A stretch of 64,000 nucleotides of DNA from Ephydatia muelleri. Lineage: Eukaryota; Porifera; Demospongiae; Spongillida; Spongillidae. The stretch spans positions 5,974,754-6,038,753 of the forward strand of contig JABACO010000021.1 of assembly GCA_013339895.1 (NCBI GenBank), read 5' to 3'. This document shows, one piece after another, positions 45,616 to 58,139 of the stretch. Within the stretch, counting starts at the first letter, position 1; each line of letters begins with the position of its first letter. A model generated the notes under the pieces. The model saw nothing but the letters and a program-made list of their open reading frames with translations, was not told the DNA's origin and searched no databases. A program made the translations under genes and the position numbers.

Positions 45616-46029
45616 ATATATAATGAAATGCAATATAATTTGTATGGGGACAAGCGATTGTTATGTTCCATTCTATGACACATTGACCTAGCTGACACGT
45701 TCTCATCAGAATAACATGGTTGTAGCTTGGTACTTAGGCTTTATAATACACATCTTTTGTGCATAGCAGGCCTTGGTAACATGGAAATGGCTGATTTCTT
45801 GAGGCACTACAGGGGAGCCATCATACCCAGTGATCACATTCCGGTTTTGAATGCAATTGGAAATGGCAAGTTGTAGTTATCATCAAGCTCCATTCTAACT
45901 CATTGGCACTCTCACATCATTTATGAGGCATGATCCCGTATCTAAAACCAATTTTTTTCTGATTTAATTTGATGCATATTATTCGTGGTCTGCTCCTCCT
46001 CCCCCTAACCCCCCTTTCCCGGTCTTCTC

Positions 46030-46533
46030 TACTCACCTGCTCTGCTCTATACCCACCATCATCTGCTCCAAACCCACCTCTACCTACCCTGCTCTGTTCT
46101 ACCCATCTTGCTCTGCTCTATACCCACCCTGGTCTGCTCCATACCCACTCTATACACACCCTGGTCTGCTCTATACCCACCCTGGTCTGCTCTATACCCA
46201 CCCTGGTCTGCTCTATACCCTCCCTGGTCTGCTCTATACCCACCCTTGTCTACTCTATACCCACCCTGGTCTACTCTATACCCACCCAGAATAGTCTATA
46301 CTCACCATGATCTACTCTATACCCACCCTGGTCTGCTCTATACCCACCCTGGTTTGCTCCATACCCACCCTGGTCTGCTCTATACCCACCCTGATCTGCT
46401 CATACCCACCCTGGTCTGCTCTATACCCACCCTGGTCTGCTCTATACCCACCCTGCTCCGCTCTATACCCACCCTGATCTGCTCTATACCCACCCTGGTC
46501 TGCTCTGTACCCACCCTGGTCTATATCCACCCA
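46030..46533 (+). repeat. 21-bp minisatellite in the GC-AG intron (copy 2)
   Basis: Same unit as at 2,391, about 22 units. One internal unit also reads CCCACCCAG (46,280-46,288), a potential decoy acceptor. Confidence 0.9.
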
Positions 46534-49500
46534 GGCGAATTTGGAGTAGTGACAAAACAGATCAGCAGGTGGTAGCGCTGAAGACCTTGAAAGGTGCAGT
46601 GTGGATACACCTTGTGTTATTTTCATCCTTCAAACCCCTTCCCTCCCCTTCTTCCCCCTCCCAACCCTCCCCTCCTCTTCCCTCACCTGCCCTCCACTCT
46701 GCCCCCTCTCTCTTGCCCTCTCCGCTGTTGTCACTAGGTCTGTTTACAATGAGGGATCTTCACAACATGATGAGTGAGATTCTGAAGATGCAGGACTTCA
46801 ACCATTCTCACGTGATGACTTTGATGGGCATGTCCTTTGATGCTGCCAACACTCCTTCCATGGTGATGCCTTACATGGCCAATGCCTTACATGGCCAATG
46901 GCAGCCTACTCTCCTACCTCAAGATGAACAGACCCCTCCTTCTGATGTGGACAAGGTAAGAGGCTGCTAAATCTTAACACCTTGATAACCATTGCTTCCA
47001 GTTACACACCTCCGAGAAGCTGTTGACAAGGATCTGCTATGAGGTGGCCCAAGGGTTGGAGTACCTTTCAGCACAGAAGTTTGTGCACAGAGATCTGGAG
47101 CTAGAAACTGCATGTGAGTGAGCCCCTGCCACCATAAGGTTGTGGGGGAGGAGGGAGATGAAATGATGACCACTGCATATGGGGCAATTGGCACAGGATT
47201 GATGCAGACGGGGTCATCAAGGTGGGAGACTTTGGTCTGTCTGAAGATGTGTACATATCTGGGTACTTCAGACTGGACAAGGAATCTCGAAGAGTAAAAC
47301 TGCCATTCAAATGGTTGGGGCTAGAAAGCATTCATGATTGACTGTTCAATGAAAAAACCGACATGGTAAGAGATTTTAAGGAGATATTGGTCCTTAAATA
47401 TATATGAATTTCTTCAGCCGTGCATTGCTTTAGAAGTTGGATTGTTAAATTCCCCTCACCATCTCAATCATCTTTTCCCTCCTCCCAACCAATTGTTTCT
47501 ATCTCCTCCCACATTATAACCAGAAGTATTTTAGACATCATTACTACTGCCCAGCCAACTGCATATATAATGGCTGATTTAGAGAAATAGAAGAGAAAGT
47601 TGGGGAATGGCACTTGCTTTGACTCGAGCAGTTATACTATTGCCATAATATCACTGAACATTCCTCATGCAGTAGCAGATTATGGTGATAATAGAAATGC
47701 CCCAAGTTACAGATGCATGGTAAAATGTATAGAGTATGTTGTGCTTCTGTTTCCGCAACACAGGGGAATCCCCTTGGGTCACTAATCACTGGGCCCTCTG
47801 TTATTATGTCAATAGACAAGGAAAGAAAGTCCCATTGCCACAATGTTGTTTACTAGTGTTGATATACTGATACTGCAACTGTCAATGTTCACATCAGTAT
47901 TTCCATGTTAATAGAAATACAGACTGGACAATAGAATACTATAGATCATTATTCTTGTTTCAAGCCACGAGCAGTTGACTTAAAGCCACTGCAAAAAACA
48001 CACCTTATTACCATTGTACACCATGATGTTAGAGTAAATTTCAGACCTGTAATTATGAATTGCTTGTCCCCAAGCATATATCCTATCTGTTAACCACACA
48101 TAGCATGTATGCCAGCTGCTTGCAATGCTTATGCATATTTTTTAATGATACACTCTTACCTTTCAGTGGTCATTTGGTGTGACATGTTGGGAAGTATTCA
48201 CTGTTGGAAGTGTCCCATATCCTGGGCTGGATCCTTGTGATCTCCCAACATTTCTCAGGAATGGCAGGAGATTGGAAAAAACCCAAAATGCAGCTTGCTC
48301 TGAAACAATGTGAGCCAGAAGTTGCCATGCCTCAAATAATGTGTACATGCCACTGTGCATTTCAGGTACTCACTGATGTTGAGATGTTGGGACTCTGACC
48401 CTGAGGACAGACCTACGTTTGCCAAGATTGCCATAACTATCTCGAAAGCACTCCAGATAATGTCTGACTATCTGGACCTCTCTATGATAGGCAACAAAAT
48501 GCAATACACACAGAATGGAAACCAGGAGCCAGCATTTGTAAGCCAACAACAGTATGCCTTCTCGCTGTTCAGTGTTGAAAATGTGTTGCAAGCCTACATG
48601 TTCCAATTACTGCTTTCCACTGAACTTGACCTCACTGCCCACGATCCCTACATGCATAACAATAGCTCTACAGTATAAAAGTGCACACTGTATCTCACTG
48701 CAAGCTTTGTCTGCACACATCAAAATGAAGTGTGTGTCAGTCTTCTTATTTTCCAATGCATGTGCCATATATAGGCTAACACCACTGTCCAGCCAAAGTC
48801 AAATAGAGTTGCTGCTGGCAACGAACCTGAAACTACAATACAAACTACTGTCTGTGAAGCTTATGCAGAAATGTCCGGAAGGGACGACTACCGGACAATG
48901 GTCACGGAGGTATGCTGATGTGTGTACGCATCACATCACTGATAGATGCATACTCCTAATTATGTTAACAGATGATTGCACTAGATGGCACTGAAGCCCA
49001 AGAAATGATGCCCCTTGAAGGACCATCTTCGCTCAGTCCACGCTATTGATGATGTCAGCATTATAATTTAGTCCTTGAAACGATCCCACTTGCTAAATGT
49101 CATTATACTTGAAGTCAGTAAGAATAATAGCGTGTTATGAAGCAAAGTAAATGCATATCAATACATTGAATTTTAATTATTAAAGGGTGCACACTGCTTA
49201 ATATAATTGTTAGAAGCATTGTTTGCTTATTAGTCCAGTTAGCTATTATACGTTTCGGTTGGAATTAACTTGTAATCCATGTGTCAAGTTCATTGGAGAA
49301 AGTTTAACATACAGAATAAATCATTCATCCAACATAACAAAATATATTTTTGTGTTATGTTTATTTATTATACTTCTACTGCATTACAAATAGATTTCGG
49401 CTTCTGATGGCATCAACAATCCACAGGTACAGCAACAATGGACTGTGCATACGAGTTTGTGCAGTAAACAGGTCCTCCAGAGTGACAACCGGTGGAATTG

Positions 49501-49841
49501 AAACTGCTCATGCAGTGGATGCAGTATTTTAAGCTTCAATTAATTATACCTTAGAGATCTATTTGAAACATGAACTTTCACTCATTTATACTACTGCTTT
49601 TGAAACTTGCGTGTGTCTATTATCATTTGTTTATTGATAGATTGTGTAGGGATGTATGGCAAGCTTACCTAGTAACAGATCAAGATACAAACTTGGGGCC
49701 AGAAGCTACATAGACTATTTACATAAAGATGAAGCCAGAGAGTGAGGGGAGGAGGCAGAATAGTAAGAGGAAGGGAGACATGAGCACTACTGCATTATAG
49801 TTGTAAGAATGATGAAATGTTATTTGATGTCTACTTCTAAT

Positions 49842-49884
49842 ACACACACACACATACACACACACACATACACACACACACACA
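49842..49884. repeat. CA microsatellite at the end of SD1
   Basis: Longer than the one at 6,521-6,548. SD1 similarity ends about 35 nt later. Confidence 0.85.
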
Positions 49885-49927
49885 GGTAAAGTAGAATCGT
49901 TTCTGTCTCCTATGTACAATACATATA

Positions 49928-50368
49928 TTAAGACAAAAAACCAGTACCCATGCTCAACTTTGTGTATTCTGGCCTCACTTTTTTCTTCCTGTTAATGGCG
50001 ATCGTGCACTGGGGGGATGTTTTTGCACGGAATTTGGAAACTTTAATTTGATCAGTGTCAAAGTTTGGCTTGTTACCCCAGAACTTGTCAGTAATGGCAT
50101 CAAGATGAGCCTCATTATATATATTTGCAGTTTTGTGGTTGAAGTGTTCTCCAAAGAGGGGATGCAGATGATAATTTGTTGCAACGTTGTGATAAACATC
50201 TGACAGAAGTGATGCTGTAATGTCTCTCAGTTCTAGTGTCTGATTGACGAAACACCGCTGCTGGGACAGTTGAATTAAACACATATGTTCAACAGAAAAC
50301 ACAAACACAATTGGAAGAAGTGGAGGCTCCCCATCCATGATGAAGGCAAGGTGCACCCCTAAAAGCAT
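49928..50368 (-). pseudogene. Retroelement nuclease-like C-terminal fragment
   Basis: A minus-strand frame of 146 residues with VNQTLELRDITASLLSD, HNVATNYHLHPLFGEHF and ARLD-like HLDAITDKFWGNKPNFD. It matches the region after the zinc knuckle in the same broad retroelement class as the 28.6- and 54.6-kb fragments, but extends further. No intact nuclease motif proven. Confidence 0.5.
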
Positions 50369-50979
50369 TGTGAAAACATTTATTCACTAACATAATTACA
50401 ACAGAGCACTTTTGAGTTTATACTAACAAAAATTTTAGAAGTCAGTGTTAAGTCCATTTCTTCAAAATGACAACTCACAACACTTTCTTCATTACTGTGA
50501 CTGTTCGCTGTGACTCAGTGTAGAAAGCAAGGAGACAAACAGATATTCATACTTGCTTGAATGATGAGAGTCACTACACTTGTGCTGGGCACTAAAAAAT
50601 CAATCCAAATTTAATTTGTATTTTACATACTGCAGACAGGAACTGAGCATGGCATTCCTTGACCAGGGAGCAGAGGTTGAAGAGAAGCTGCAAGGACCAG
50701 AACAGTACCTGGAAGAATTGTGTTGGAGGAACACTAGAGCTGTGCTGTTAGTGTTGTTTGTTGAGCAGTGCTTCAATGGTCTTTTCCCTAGGTTGCTTTG
50801 ATTCTTCTATATGAGGGTGTGCGGGCCTACCCCTCAAAATTAATATTTGTGTGTGGCAGTTGGTGTTTCATCACTGTATATGTGGCAGTGGGTTTAAAGA
50901 AACATGCATATCATGTTGCCTAGAAAAGCAATTTGGCATCAATATATCTGTTCTCTTATCCATCCCTATCAATCTCAAT

Positions 50980-52272
50980 AAACAAATAATAGCAGACACA
51001 CAAATTCTGAAAGCAGAAATAGGAATAAATTACTTTTCATTTTCATTGTGCAAAGAAAACATCATCATTAATACCAATCTTCCAGCAGAGGGCGACACTG
51101 AATGGAAGTATCCTTTAACATTTGGCGAGTTTCTTAAATTTTATGATGTTCTTTGCTATATGGTTTGCTGCCCTATTGGTGGAAGTATTCGCTACTATTG
51201 GCAATGGTCAGGTGACACTATTTCCACCATCAAATTTAGGCAGATTCATGAATAGGAGGTGATTTGAAATTGTCTGCAAACACTTAATACTAAGTGACAT
51301 TGGGCAACCTGATGATATATTGAGGCATTGGCGTGATTGGCTCTCTGCAGTGCGCTCCTGCTTCAGCAAGCTATAGTACCAGTACCGATGAGTCAATAAG
51401 AACATTGGAAAGGCCTGTTGTGTAATGTATGTACGCTGTAAACCTGAACCAATAGGTCATGAATTATGGATAGTTATTGACAACATACTAGTGAATTTTG
51501 AGTTAAATGAGGGAAAACGATTCAATAAGACAAAAAGAGTACTTTCATAAGAAGCGAATCAACCATCTTGTTTATATCGATTCATGGTTCTAATCGGTAA
51601 CAAATGCTGTTGAACTGAAAAGAAGAGATATTGATAGCTTAGGTGTTATTAAAACCAACCATAAAAACTATCCACGAGTTGAAATAGAAAGTATGTGTCT
51701 GAATGAAGCTAGCATCTGCATATGTCAAAACAGCGATATGGGTTCGTTTCCGCGAAAAGAGACCTAACGCAGATTTTTTGTTGTTGATAAAATAGAAGTC
51801 TGAAATGTCCTCTACACATTGCTTCTTACGCACTGAGAATCGGAGTATCTGTCATGGGGCTCTGCATTTTTAATTAGTCATACATCTCAACGCGAGCGTT
51901 GCATTTCTATTGCGCGCACTGGAAATGTATACGTTCGGTCCTTTTTCGCAGAAAAGATCCCATATACTGCTTCAAGCTGCACAGTGCAGATCTAACAAAT
52001 ATCATAAAATCACCCTTCTTTCTACTGCCAGTTCCAGTAGCCATACAAATAGGCCTTATATGAATTCTAAAGGTCAAGGAATTCCAAGACCTGCTATTAT
52101 TGAAAAGTGGTATGATGCATATGTTGCTGTAGATGCATTTAATCACTGTATAGTTGCTGGAGAAAAGCACGGATGGGAGCATCGCATTAAGCTTCATGAT
52201 GACCCAAACTTTCCCCTTTTTACAGGAGTGATGTCTTTTATTGATGCAAACATTTATCACACAATGCAATAG
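50980..52272 (+). pseudogene. piggyBac-like transposase remnant, split by MITE A5
   Basis: The frame to 51,255 encodes PLTFGEFLKFYDVL, PIGGSIRYYWQWSGD and IKFRQI; after a stop RRFEIVCKHLILSD follows, then KPEPIGHELW near 51,440. After the MITE, 51,965-52,272 encodes RPAIIEKWYDAYVAVD and NFPLFTGVMSFIDAN. The order W.LT..EF..F, P....YW, R.RF..I...L..SD, KP...G and RP.I...Y....VD matches DDE_Tnp_1_7 (piggyBac) transposases. Stops and the insertion make it non-functional. Confidence 0.55.
51740..51961. mobile_element. MITE family A, copy A5 (full length)
   Basis: GGGTTCGTTTCCGCGAAAAG at the left, CGCAGAAAAGATCCC at the right, 222 bp, with ATAT on both sides (51,736-51,739; 51,962-51,965). Confidence 0.85.
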
Positions 52273-52879
52273 TTTTTCCCAGAAGCTCACAGCACCACAA
52301 GTCATGCTGAGATGTGACACATTCTGGTAATACAAAATCCAGAACTTGACATGCAGACAGACCACGTTCAGTGAATGAAATGCCAGAACATAAGTCAGCA
52401 CTGATAGGTCCTGAACACATAGGTGATGCATTATGTTGGAGCATGAAAGAAATATGTCACACATGTCCTGCATACAATGTGGAAACTCCGGTGGTACATT
52501 TTGTCGACATCAACAGGCCGAAGTTGCTGGGATGATCACCTAAGATTTGGTCTGCTTTCTAGGAAACATTGTAAGGTTACAGAATATCCCTAATACCAGT
52601 TTATAATCACCTGCTCAGCTATCAAAACTGCATGTTTTCAGAAACAATGTAAGCCTCTGAATTAGTATTAAAAAAGATCTATCTCCCCTCATTATGGATT
52701 GCAAATAATATTATATGACTTTTTAACTCCCTGTTTCTGACCATTGTCAATAAAAAAGAAAAGACAATTTTGTGTACTTTATGCATTCCTACAATTTTTC
52801 ATTTGCACTGAACAAATACATAAGAGGTTGATGGTCAGAATAACCACATGGTTCAAAAGCCTTCTTAAGTTAACACCAC

Positions 52880-53640
52880 AATTTAGTGATGCTAACTTTT
52901 GACTGCCACCAAATAAAACATGTAATACTTGTCCAGCAACACGTCACGTTCCACCAACTGCGGCGGAATGGCAAAACAACTTTGGTTCCAGCTACATGCC
53001 GCTTTTGCAGGCTCATTCCGGGGTCACATATTCTTGCCTGTTATATATGCTTGTTCTAAATAGCTAGAGGTTTACATAATGAAATCAATATCATCGTATC
53101 CTCTGCTACCCACAAGCTTGTAACTGACAATGGTCCTTGTTCTGAATCCAAAGCATTCATGGATATTAATAGATTTGTCCACATTAGATCAGCCCCATAC
53201 CATCCTAATGGTCTATAGCTGAAAGGGCTGTGCGTGCAGACTCTCAAGGATGGATTGCGCCGTATTATAGATGGATCTGTTGAAATCCGAGTGGCAAGAT
53301 TTCTTTCAAAATAGAGGTTAACCCCTCATTCTACCACAAGGTTATCACCAAGTGAAATGTTTTGGCATCGTCCTCATTCACATCTTGATTTGATGAACCC
53401 AGATTTAGCTCCAAATTAAAGGTGTCAGTTGTCAAATCAGCTTTAGCAGAAAAGCACACATGACAATAGCAAACAACCATGCATGCTCATTCAAAGTGAG
53501 AGAGGAAGTTGATGTTCTCAGTTTTAATAATGCAGAACCATTGGATTCCTGCATGGCATGCAGTATCGTTGCACTAACAGGGCCCTTAGGAGGTATGGCT
53601 TTGATTTGGGTACATTTTTCGAAACCCATTTCATTTTGAG
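52880..53640 (+). pseudogene. Ty3/gypsy integrase remnant (right arm)
   Basis: Plus strand: KLVTDNGPCSESKAF near 53,115, then APYHPNGL with a stop, AERAV, LKDGLRRIIDGS, SPSEMFWHRPHSHLD, and later a CxxxIVALTGPL stretch typical of the region after integrase. Several stops and frameshifts. Paired with 29,600-30,440. Confidence 0.7.
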
Positions 53641-54551
53641 CAACCGAAATACATCTAGCTTGAAAGAGATGTTCATATTTCTGCCTCTGATGAACTATCC
53701 AACAGGTTTATGGCCCTAATTTCCAATTCATTTAGGTAGCAGAATTAGAGAGTCAATTATACCATAGGGACACATCTTCCCATCCCATCTCTCTCCTCCA
53801 ACCACCACTACATGCAAGGCTACAGTATTTTGTACAACAATATGCACAGAGCAAATACTTTGTTCTACATGTCTGCATACATAGCCTAACAGTACACTTA
53901 GAAGTACTAAGGATAATTTAGAAGTATCATACTTTTCTTCTTCTGAGAATCTATTCAGAATATAGAGCAGCACTTTCATTGGACTCAGAAACTTCAATGG
54001 CTGGTACAGGCTGTAGAAAGCGAAGAAACTAACTCATATCACATCACAAGACATTCATGTTTTGGTGTTTTGTAACACGTTGAATGTAAAAAGCATGGGA
54101 GTCACTGTACTTGTGGAGGGCACTAACAGATCAATCCAAATTATATAGCTAGCATCAGCTCTGAGGTAATATTATGTCCATCAAAAGTATGTTCTATGGT
54201 AATTTATGTTAGTAGATAATTGTTTTTCACTGTCAGCTGTGTTTTTTTATTATATGTTTTATACAATACTTTTAAGAGCTGTGGAAATACAATGCATATT
54301 TGCCAGCTATGATGGAGGTTGCCAGTGAAACTGGTGCTTCTTCTTGGTTGTCTACCCTTCCAATTTTTGAGCAGGGTTTTGTACTACATAAGGGTTGCCT
54401 CAGGGATGCGTGCCTCCTGTAGTGTATTGGATTGTTAGAACTTTAACGTAGGACTGGGAACTAGTGTGTGCTAGTGCACTTGCGCATACATATATTTTTG
54501 TGGTGTCCTCGTGTGTGCATACATGCTGCTGTGTTGCCTTACTATTGAACC

Positions 54552-54779
54552 TTGACGTGGGACACTACACCTCCGTTTCTACATGTACCTTCCAAATGTG
54601 TTTGTGGCACCATCTTTACTGTTGAACGTGCATTAATGCTGCAGCTGTTTTTTGTCAATCAGACACACAAACTGAGAGCATTAAAGCATCACTGCTGTCA
54701 GAAAGGTTGTCACAATGTTGCCACCAAACTTAATCTGCAACCAGAACAGTTTAACTACATGGTCAGCTTCAATTGTTAA
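54552..54779 (+). pseudogene. Retroelement zinc-motif fragment (right arm)
   Basis: Inverted paralogue of 28,558-28,794 (CVCGTIFTVERALM; HNVATKLNLQPEQ), with a small deletion in the LQPLSGEQ part. Confidence 0.5.
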
Positions 54780-55204
54780 GTAAAGCATTTTAATTATTTG
54801 TAATCGCAAAGTATACAAATTAATAATGTTAATTTGGCACAAGTTTATTTATGGCACAAAAAATTAGGGCAGCAGTTTGAACCAAAGGTAAAAGCACAAG
54901 ATATAATTTTTTGATTAAAGTAAAATATGTGTAGATGTAAGATTTGTATGCACCAATTGAATAAAAAGTAAGGAAATAAGGGGATCATATATGGTAACTA
55001 CGCAACTAAATATATTATTGAAATTCAGGTCTGTATTTGTAAATCCATAATTTCATCATTTCCATAATCCCTTGTTTCCTACCCATTGTCACAATTCACT
55101 TGTGTTTATACCATATGGATAAACTGGGCTTTAGTATACTAAAGCAGCCGTGCAATGCACTAAATCTCCCGTCACTTTCTCACTACAGTAATAATGAATC
55201 TTAC

Positions 55205-55627
55205 TATGAGTGTAAACTGCTGGCTGGTCGATGGGGGGCTGTTTACCATCGACAGAATGACTGCAGTACCTGCTGTTCGATTGCCTCTAGCCACATCCAT
55301 TACTAAGTTATGATTAGCCAACTGCCAGCAATTAGGACCATTTCTAGTCCATTTCTGGCTAGGCTTTGGACTTGAACTGTTAAATTCACTCAACTGAAGT
55401 TGAGTGCCTGCTGTCATTGCACCACCATCCAATGCAAAATGTTTGGAGCCATCAGTGCTCATGGAAACAATTATTGCCTGAGATGAACTTATGTTTTGCA
55501 GAAACCACTTCTGGTTGCTGGGTGATGAAACACTTTTATACTGCATGATAATCTTGGAACCATCGGCAGCACTTGGAGTGGTCAAATAGTATCCAGCCTG
55601 AAGATTTGATTGAAAGTATATCGAAAC
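55205..55627 (-). CDS. Ricin B-type lectin exon (inverted paralogue)
   Basis: Mirror copy of 27,711-28,136: CAG acceptor, GTAAGA donor, about 141 residues, open throughout. Keeps SNLQAGYYL, NQKWFLQN, FALDGG, SQKWTRNG, NHNLVMDVARGN and SQQFTLI. Most differences are substitutions, several in loops (AGGN to ARGN). Both copies staying open suggests recent duplication or use. Confidence 0.75.
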
Positions 55628-55710
55628 CTGAGGGTGGTGGGGATGAAGAAGATATGTAAACATGATAGGCAATCAAGTAAATAGCTATACAGATATAGTT
55701 TCTTCTAAAT

Positions 55711-55940
55711 GAGATCGTTTGGGACCTAACACATGTTTTTCAAGATTTCAAATTCTTCGATATTCTACATATCTGAAATTGCCTCTACATATTGCTTCCT
55801 ATGTATTGAGAATCGGGGTACCTGTCATGTATCTGATTTTTAATTAGCCATACACATTTCAATGCAAGCTTTACATTTCTATAGTGTGCAATGGAAATTT
55901 TATGATGTATGCGCTAGGTCCCTTTTCGTGGAAATGATCC
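55711..55940. mobile_element. MITE family A, copy A6
   Basis: Inverted partner of A3, with the left terminus shortened (GAGATCGTTTGGGACC). Confidence 0.75.
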
Positions 55941-56307
55941 TATATATGACCTTTAATTTGATGCCAAAAACAACCCTGATATGAGTGGGCAAAGTTGCAA
56001 TTTTTATGAAAACATTAATTATTCAGTGGTGTCTTTACTAAACCATTAATTTATTAACTAGATAAATATGAAAAGTTTGAGCAAAATCGGAGACGTGAGT
56101 CACAACTCTTGCACATTGGACATGGAATGACCCTTGTGTAAAGGTTGAGTGGTTCAATGCCTGTGGATGTGTTTGAGTATGTGTGATGTGGGAGATTAAA
56201 CATGCATAAGAGAGGTGTGTGGAAGGTAAGCAATGGAGGTGTGTGAGTGTGGAGAGTGTGCTGATAGTATGCCTCGTGACAGCTGGAGTTTGTAAACGGT
56301 TCATTTC

Positions 56308-56420
56308 AGAGCCAAATCCAATGCCCTTCGTCAAGATGAGTAACACGAAGAGCTAGCATTTCAGCTTCAGGAGCTTGAGAAGGTCATGGAGCTGGTGAAT
56401 GGAACAAGAATGGATGTTTC
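56308..56420 (+). pseudogene. Coiled-coil-like exon end with a shared stop position
   Basis: After TTTCAG the frame reads AKSNALRQDE, a TAA, then HEELAFQLQELEKVMEL. Paralogues on the minus strand at about 23,650-23,765 (TAG) and 24,080-24,160 (TGA) have a stop at the same codon. The post-stop part looks like coiled coil, so either translation ends here in all copies or an ancient stop drifted. Confidence 0.35.
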
Positions 56421-57210
56421 TACTGTACTTAGCCCCAGTGCTGTCCTCCCACGCAGTAGCCCATCTGTACTTGGGCTAACTAGAAACATCTTGCTGACCA
56501 AGTTTGGGCTATGTTAAGAGATGTCCACCAGCTCCATGTAATAAAACAATTTAAACATTTATTCATTCCAAAATGGACGACAGTCGAAGCGGCCCAAAGT
56601 TTGGATGAATGTTTTAGGGAACATGCAGGTAAAGTACTATACATGTTGTTTGGGTGTTTCTAATGCAGACACCTCTTTTCTATCTACCAGCTAAATGCGA
56701 TATCCCATATGGAATTCTTTACAGTTATGTAAACTTGAAAAAATTTACCTCCTGGAAAGAGCACTTATTTGTGACAAACAGTCCAACGGTGTACCGCGTT
56801 CAAATTCTGACTCGGACGATCGATGGAAGCGTTGTTGTTGTACATATATAGCGCTTTCAGTACAATTCGTTGCGTAATGGGGAGAAATCAACTAAAAACC
56901 AGTTTATTGAACGGTTGCCCAAACGAAAATGGTGAATAATTAAGTCACGCGACAACCTCATACTTTCAATATTTGTTGCCATTTAGATTACCAACATAAT
57001 GCTGCAAACATAATTGTGACATTATTCACTATTGTTTCAAAACGTAAGACCCAAAAGATGCTCAAGTACCACGATGATCTCATTGTACATTATAGATATG
57101 GGGGTTAATAGGAGAGGTTGCATACTAAGTCATTCTACTATCTTCGCCTTTCCCTCTTCCCCCCCCCCCCCCCCCCCCCCCCCCCCTTCTTCCCGGTCTG
57201 TCAAACTTAC

Positions 57211-57246
57211 GGAACTACTTGGGCCAATATTTGATGCTATGGCGAC
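57211..57246 (-). CDS. Candidate 36-nt micro-exon (family copy 3)
   Basis: Inverted partner of 22,789-22,824; CCAG and GTAAGT borders kept on the minus strand. Confidence 0.4.
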
Positions 57247-57907
57247 CTGGAGATCAGAAGGAAAACAATTTATGGCAATTTTCAGTTGTAGAGGACACGG
57301 TCACAATTAGCATGCTTGATCATTTGCTCAAACTTCTAATATAAGTTGGACTTGATATGAAAGTGACGTACACCATTTATTCACTCAATAACTACGCCAC
57401 GCCACTGAATAATTACTTTTGTTTCATCGCAACTTTGAACACTCATATTTGTCATTATATGGCTGACAGATGTGTTCTTGGATCAAATTGATAAGTAGAA
57501 CTGATTTTTGATAATTGTTGCTAGGTGTTGATAAAGTATTAAAGTTTTAGCGCGTGTAAAGCACATTTTGTAAAATAGAAGTGTCTAGGATGTTAATTTT
57601 CTTTTTAAATAAATAAAGGCTCTATCAAGCAAATGTTTGCATGAAATAAAAGTTTTGTGCATCTATAATCCCTGAGAACTACACACGGTTTAACGTGAGG
57701 ACGCCATTTTTGCCTCATAAAATTCACTCAGTATTGTTTACTTACGTTCTAAGTGATGTTATGCATAACTGTCTCACCACAGCTACCCACATTATAGCCA
57801 CTAATTACCTAGCCTGACTCAGCAGAAGGAGTTCCTTATTTGGCGGGTACTTAAGAACTCGGTACCGGGTCTTTGGGGGGCTAGCTATTTGCAGAAGGAG
57901 CTCAAAT

Positions 57908-58139
57908 GGGAACCTAACGCATGTTTTTTCATGAGTTCATTTTTTTATTATATTAGAAGTCTGAAATGTCGTCTGCACATTGCTTCTTACGCACTGAGAA
58001 TCGGAGTATCTGTCATGGAGTTGTAAGGCTCTAAATTTTGAAGTAGCCATACACGTCAACGCAAACGTTACATTTCTATTGCGCGTACTGGAAAATGTTA
58101 TAATGTATGCGTTATGTCCCTTTTCGCGGATACGATCCC
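57908..58139. mobile_element. MITE family A, copy A7
   Basis: Right end CGCGGATACGATCCC; the left end has lost about 17 nt after GGG. AAAT on both sides (57,904-57,907; 58,140-58,143). Confidence 0.85.

Larger units (their letters stand above)
40788..48678 (+). pseudogene. MET-like receptor tyrosine kinase, copy 2 (disabled)
   Basis: Same gene as 268-4774, plus the upstream Sema region. Exon equivalents: 43,648-43,904, 43,965-44,049, 44,173-44,412, 44,499-44,594, 44,649-44,705, 44,772-45,027, 45,770-45,865, 46,535-46,593, 46,738-46,955, 47,002-47,113, 47,197-47,365, 48,167-48,309, 48,366-48,678. The ectodomain exons are open. The kinase is broken: 22 nt missing in the glycine-loop exon, a 16-nt tandem duplication in exon 9 (balanced by a 16-nt loss at its end), 1 nt missing in the HRDLAARN codons, a TGA at 47,339 in exon 11, and the APE proline lost. 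The polyadenylation motif is altered. A truncated kinase-less receptor could in principle still be made. Confidence 0.8.
43393..49921. repeat. Direct segmental duplication SD1, right copy
   Basis: Collinear with 1-6,585. Copy-specific changes: MITE B2 insertion, longer minisatellite, kinase lesions, loss of 5,230-5,740 equivalents. Confidence 0.9.
51740..56278. repeat. Inverted duplication SD3, right arm, part 2
   Basis: Reverse complement of 27,068-31,085. The junction near 56,278 joins sequences that are 3.27 kb apart in the left arm. Confidence 0.85.
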
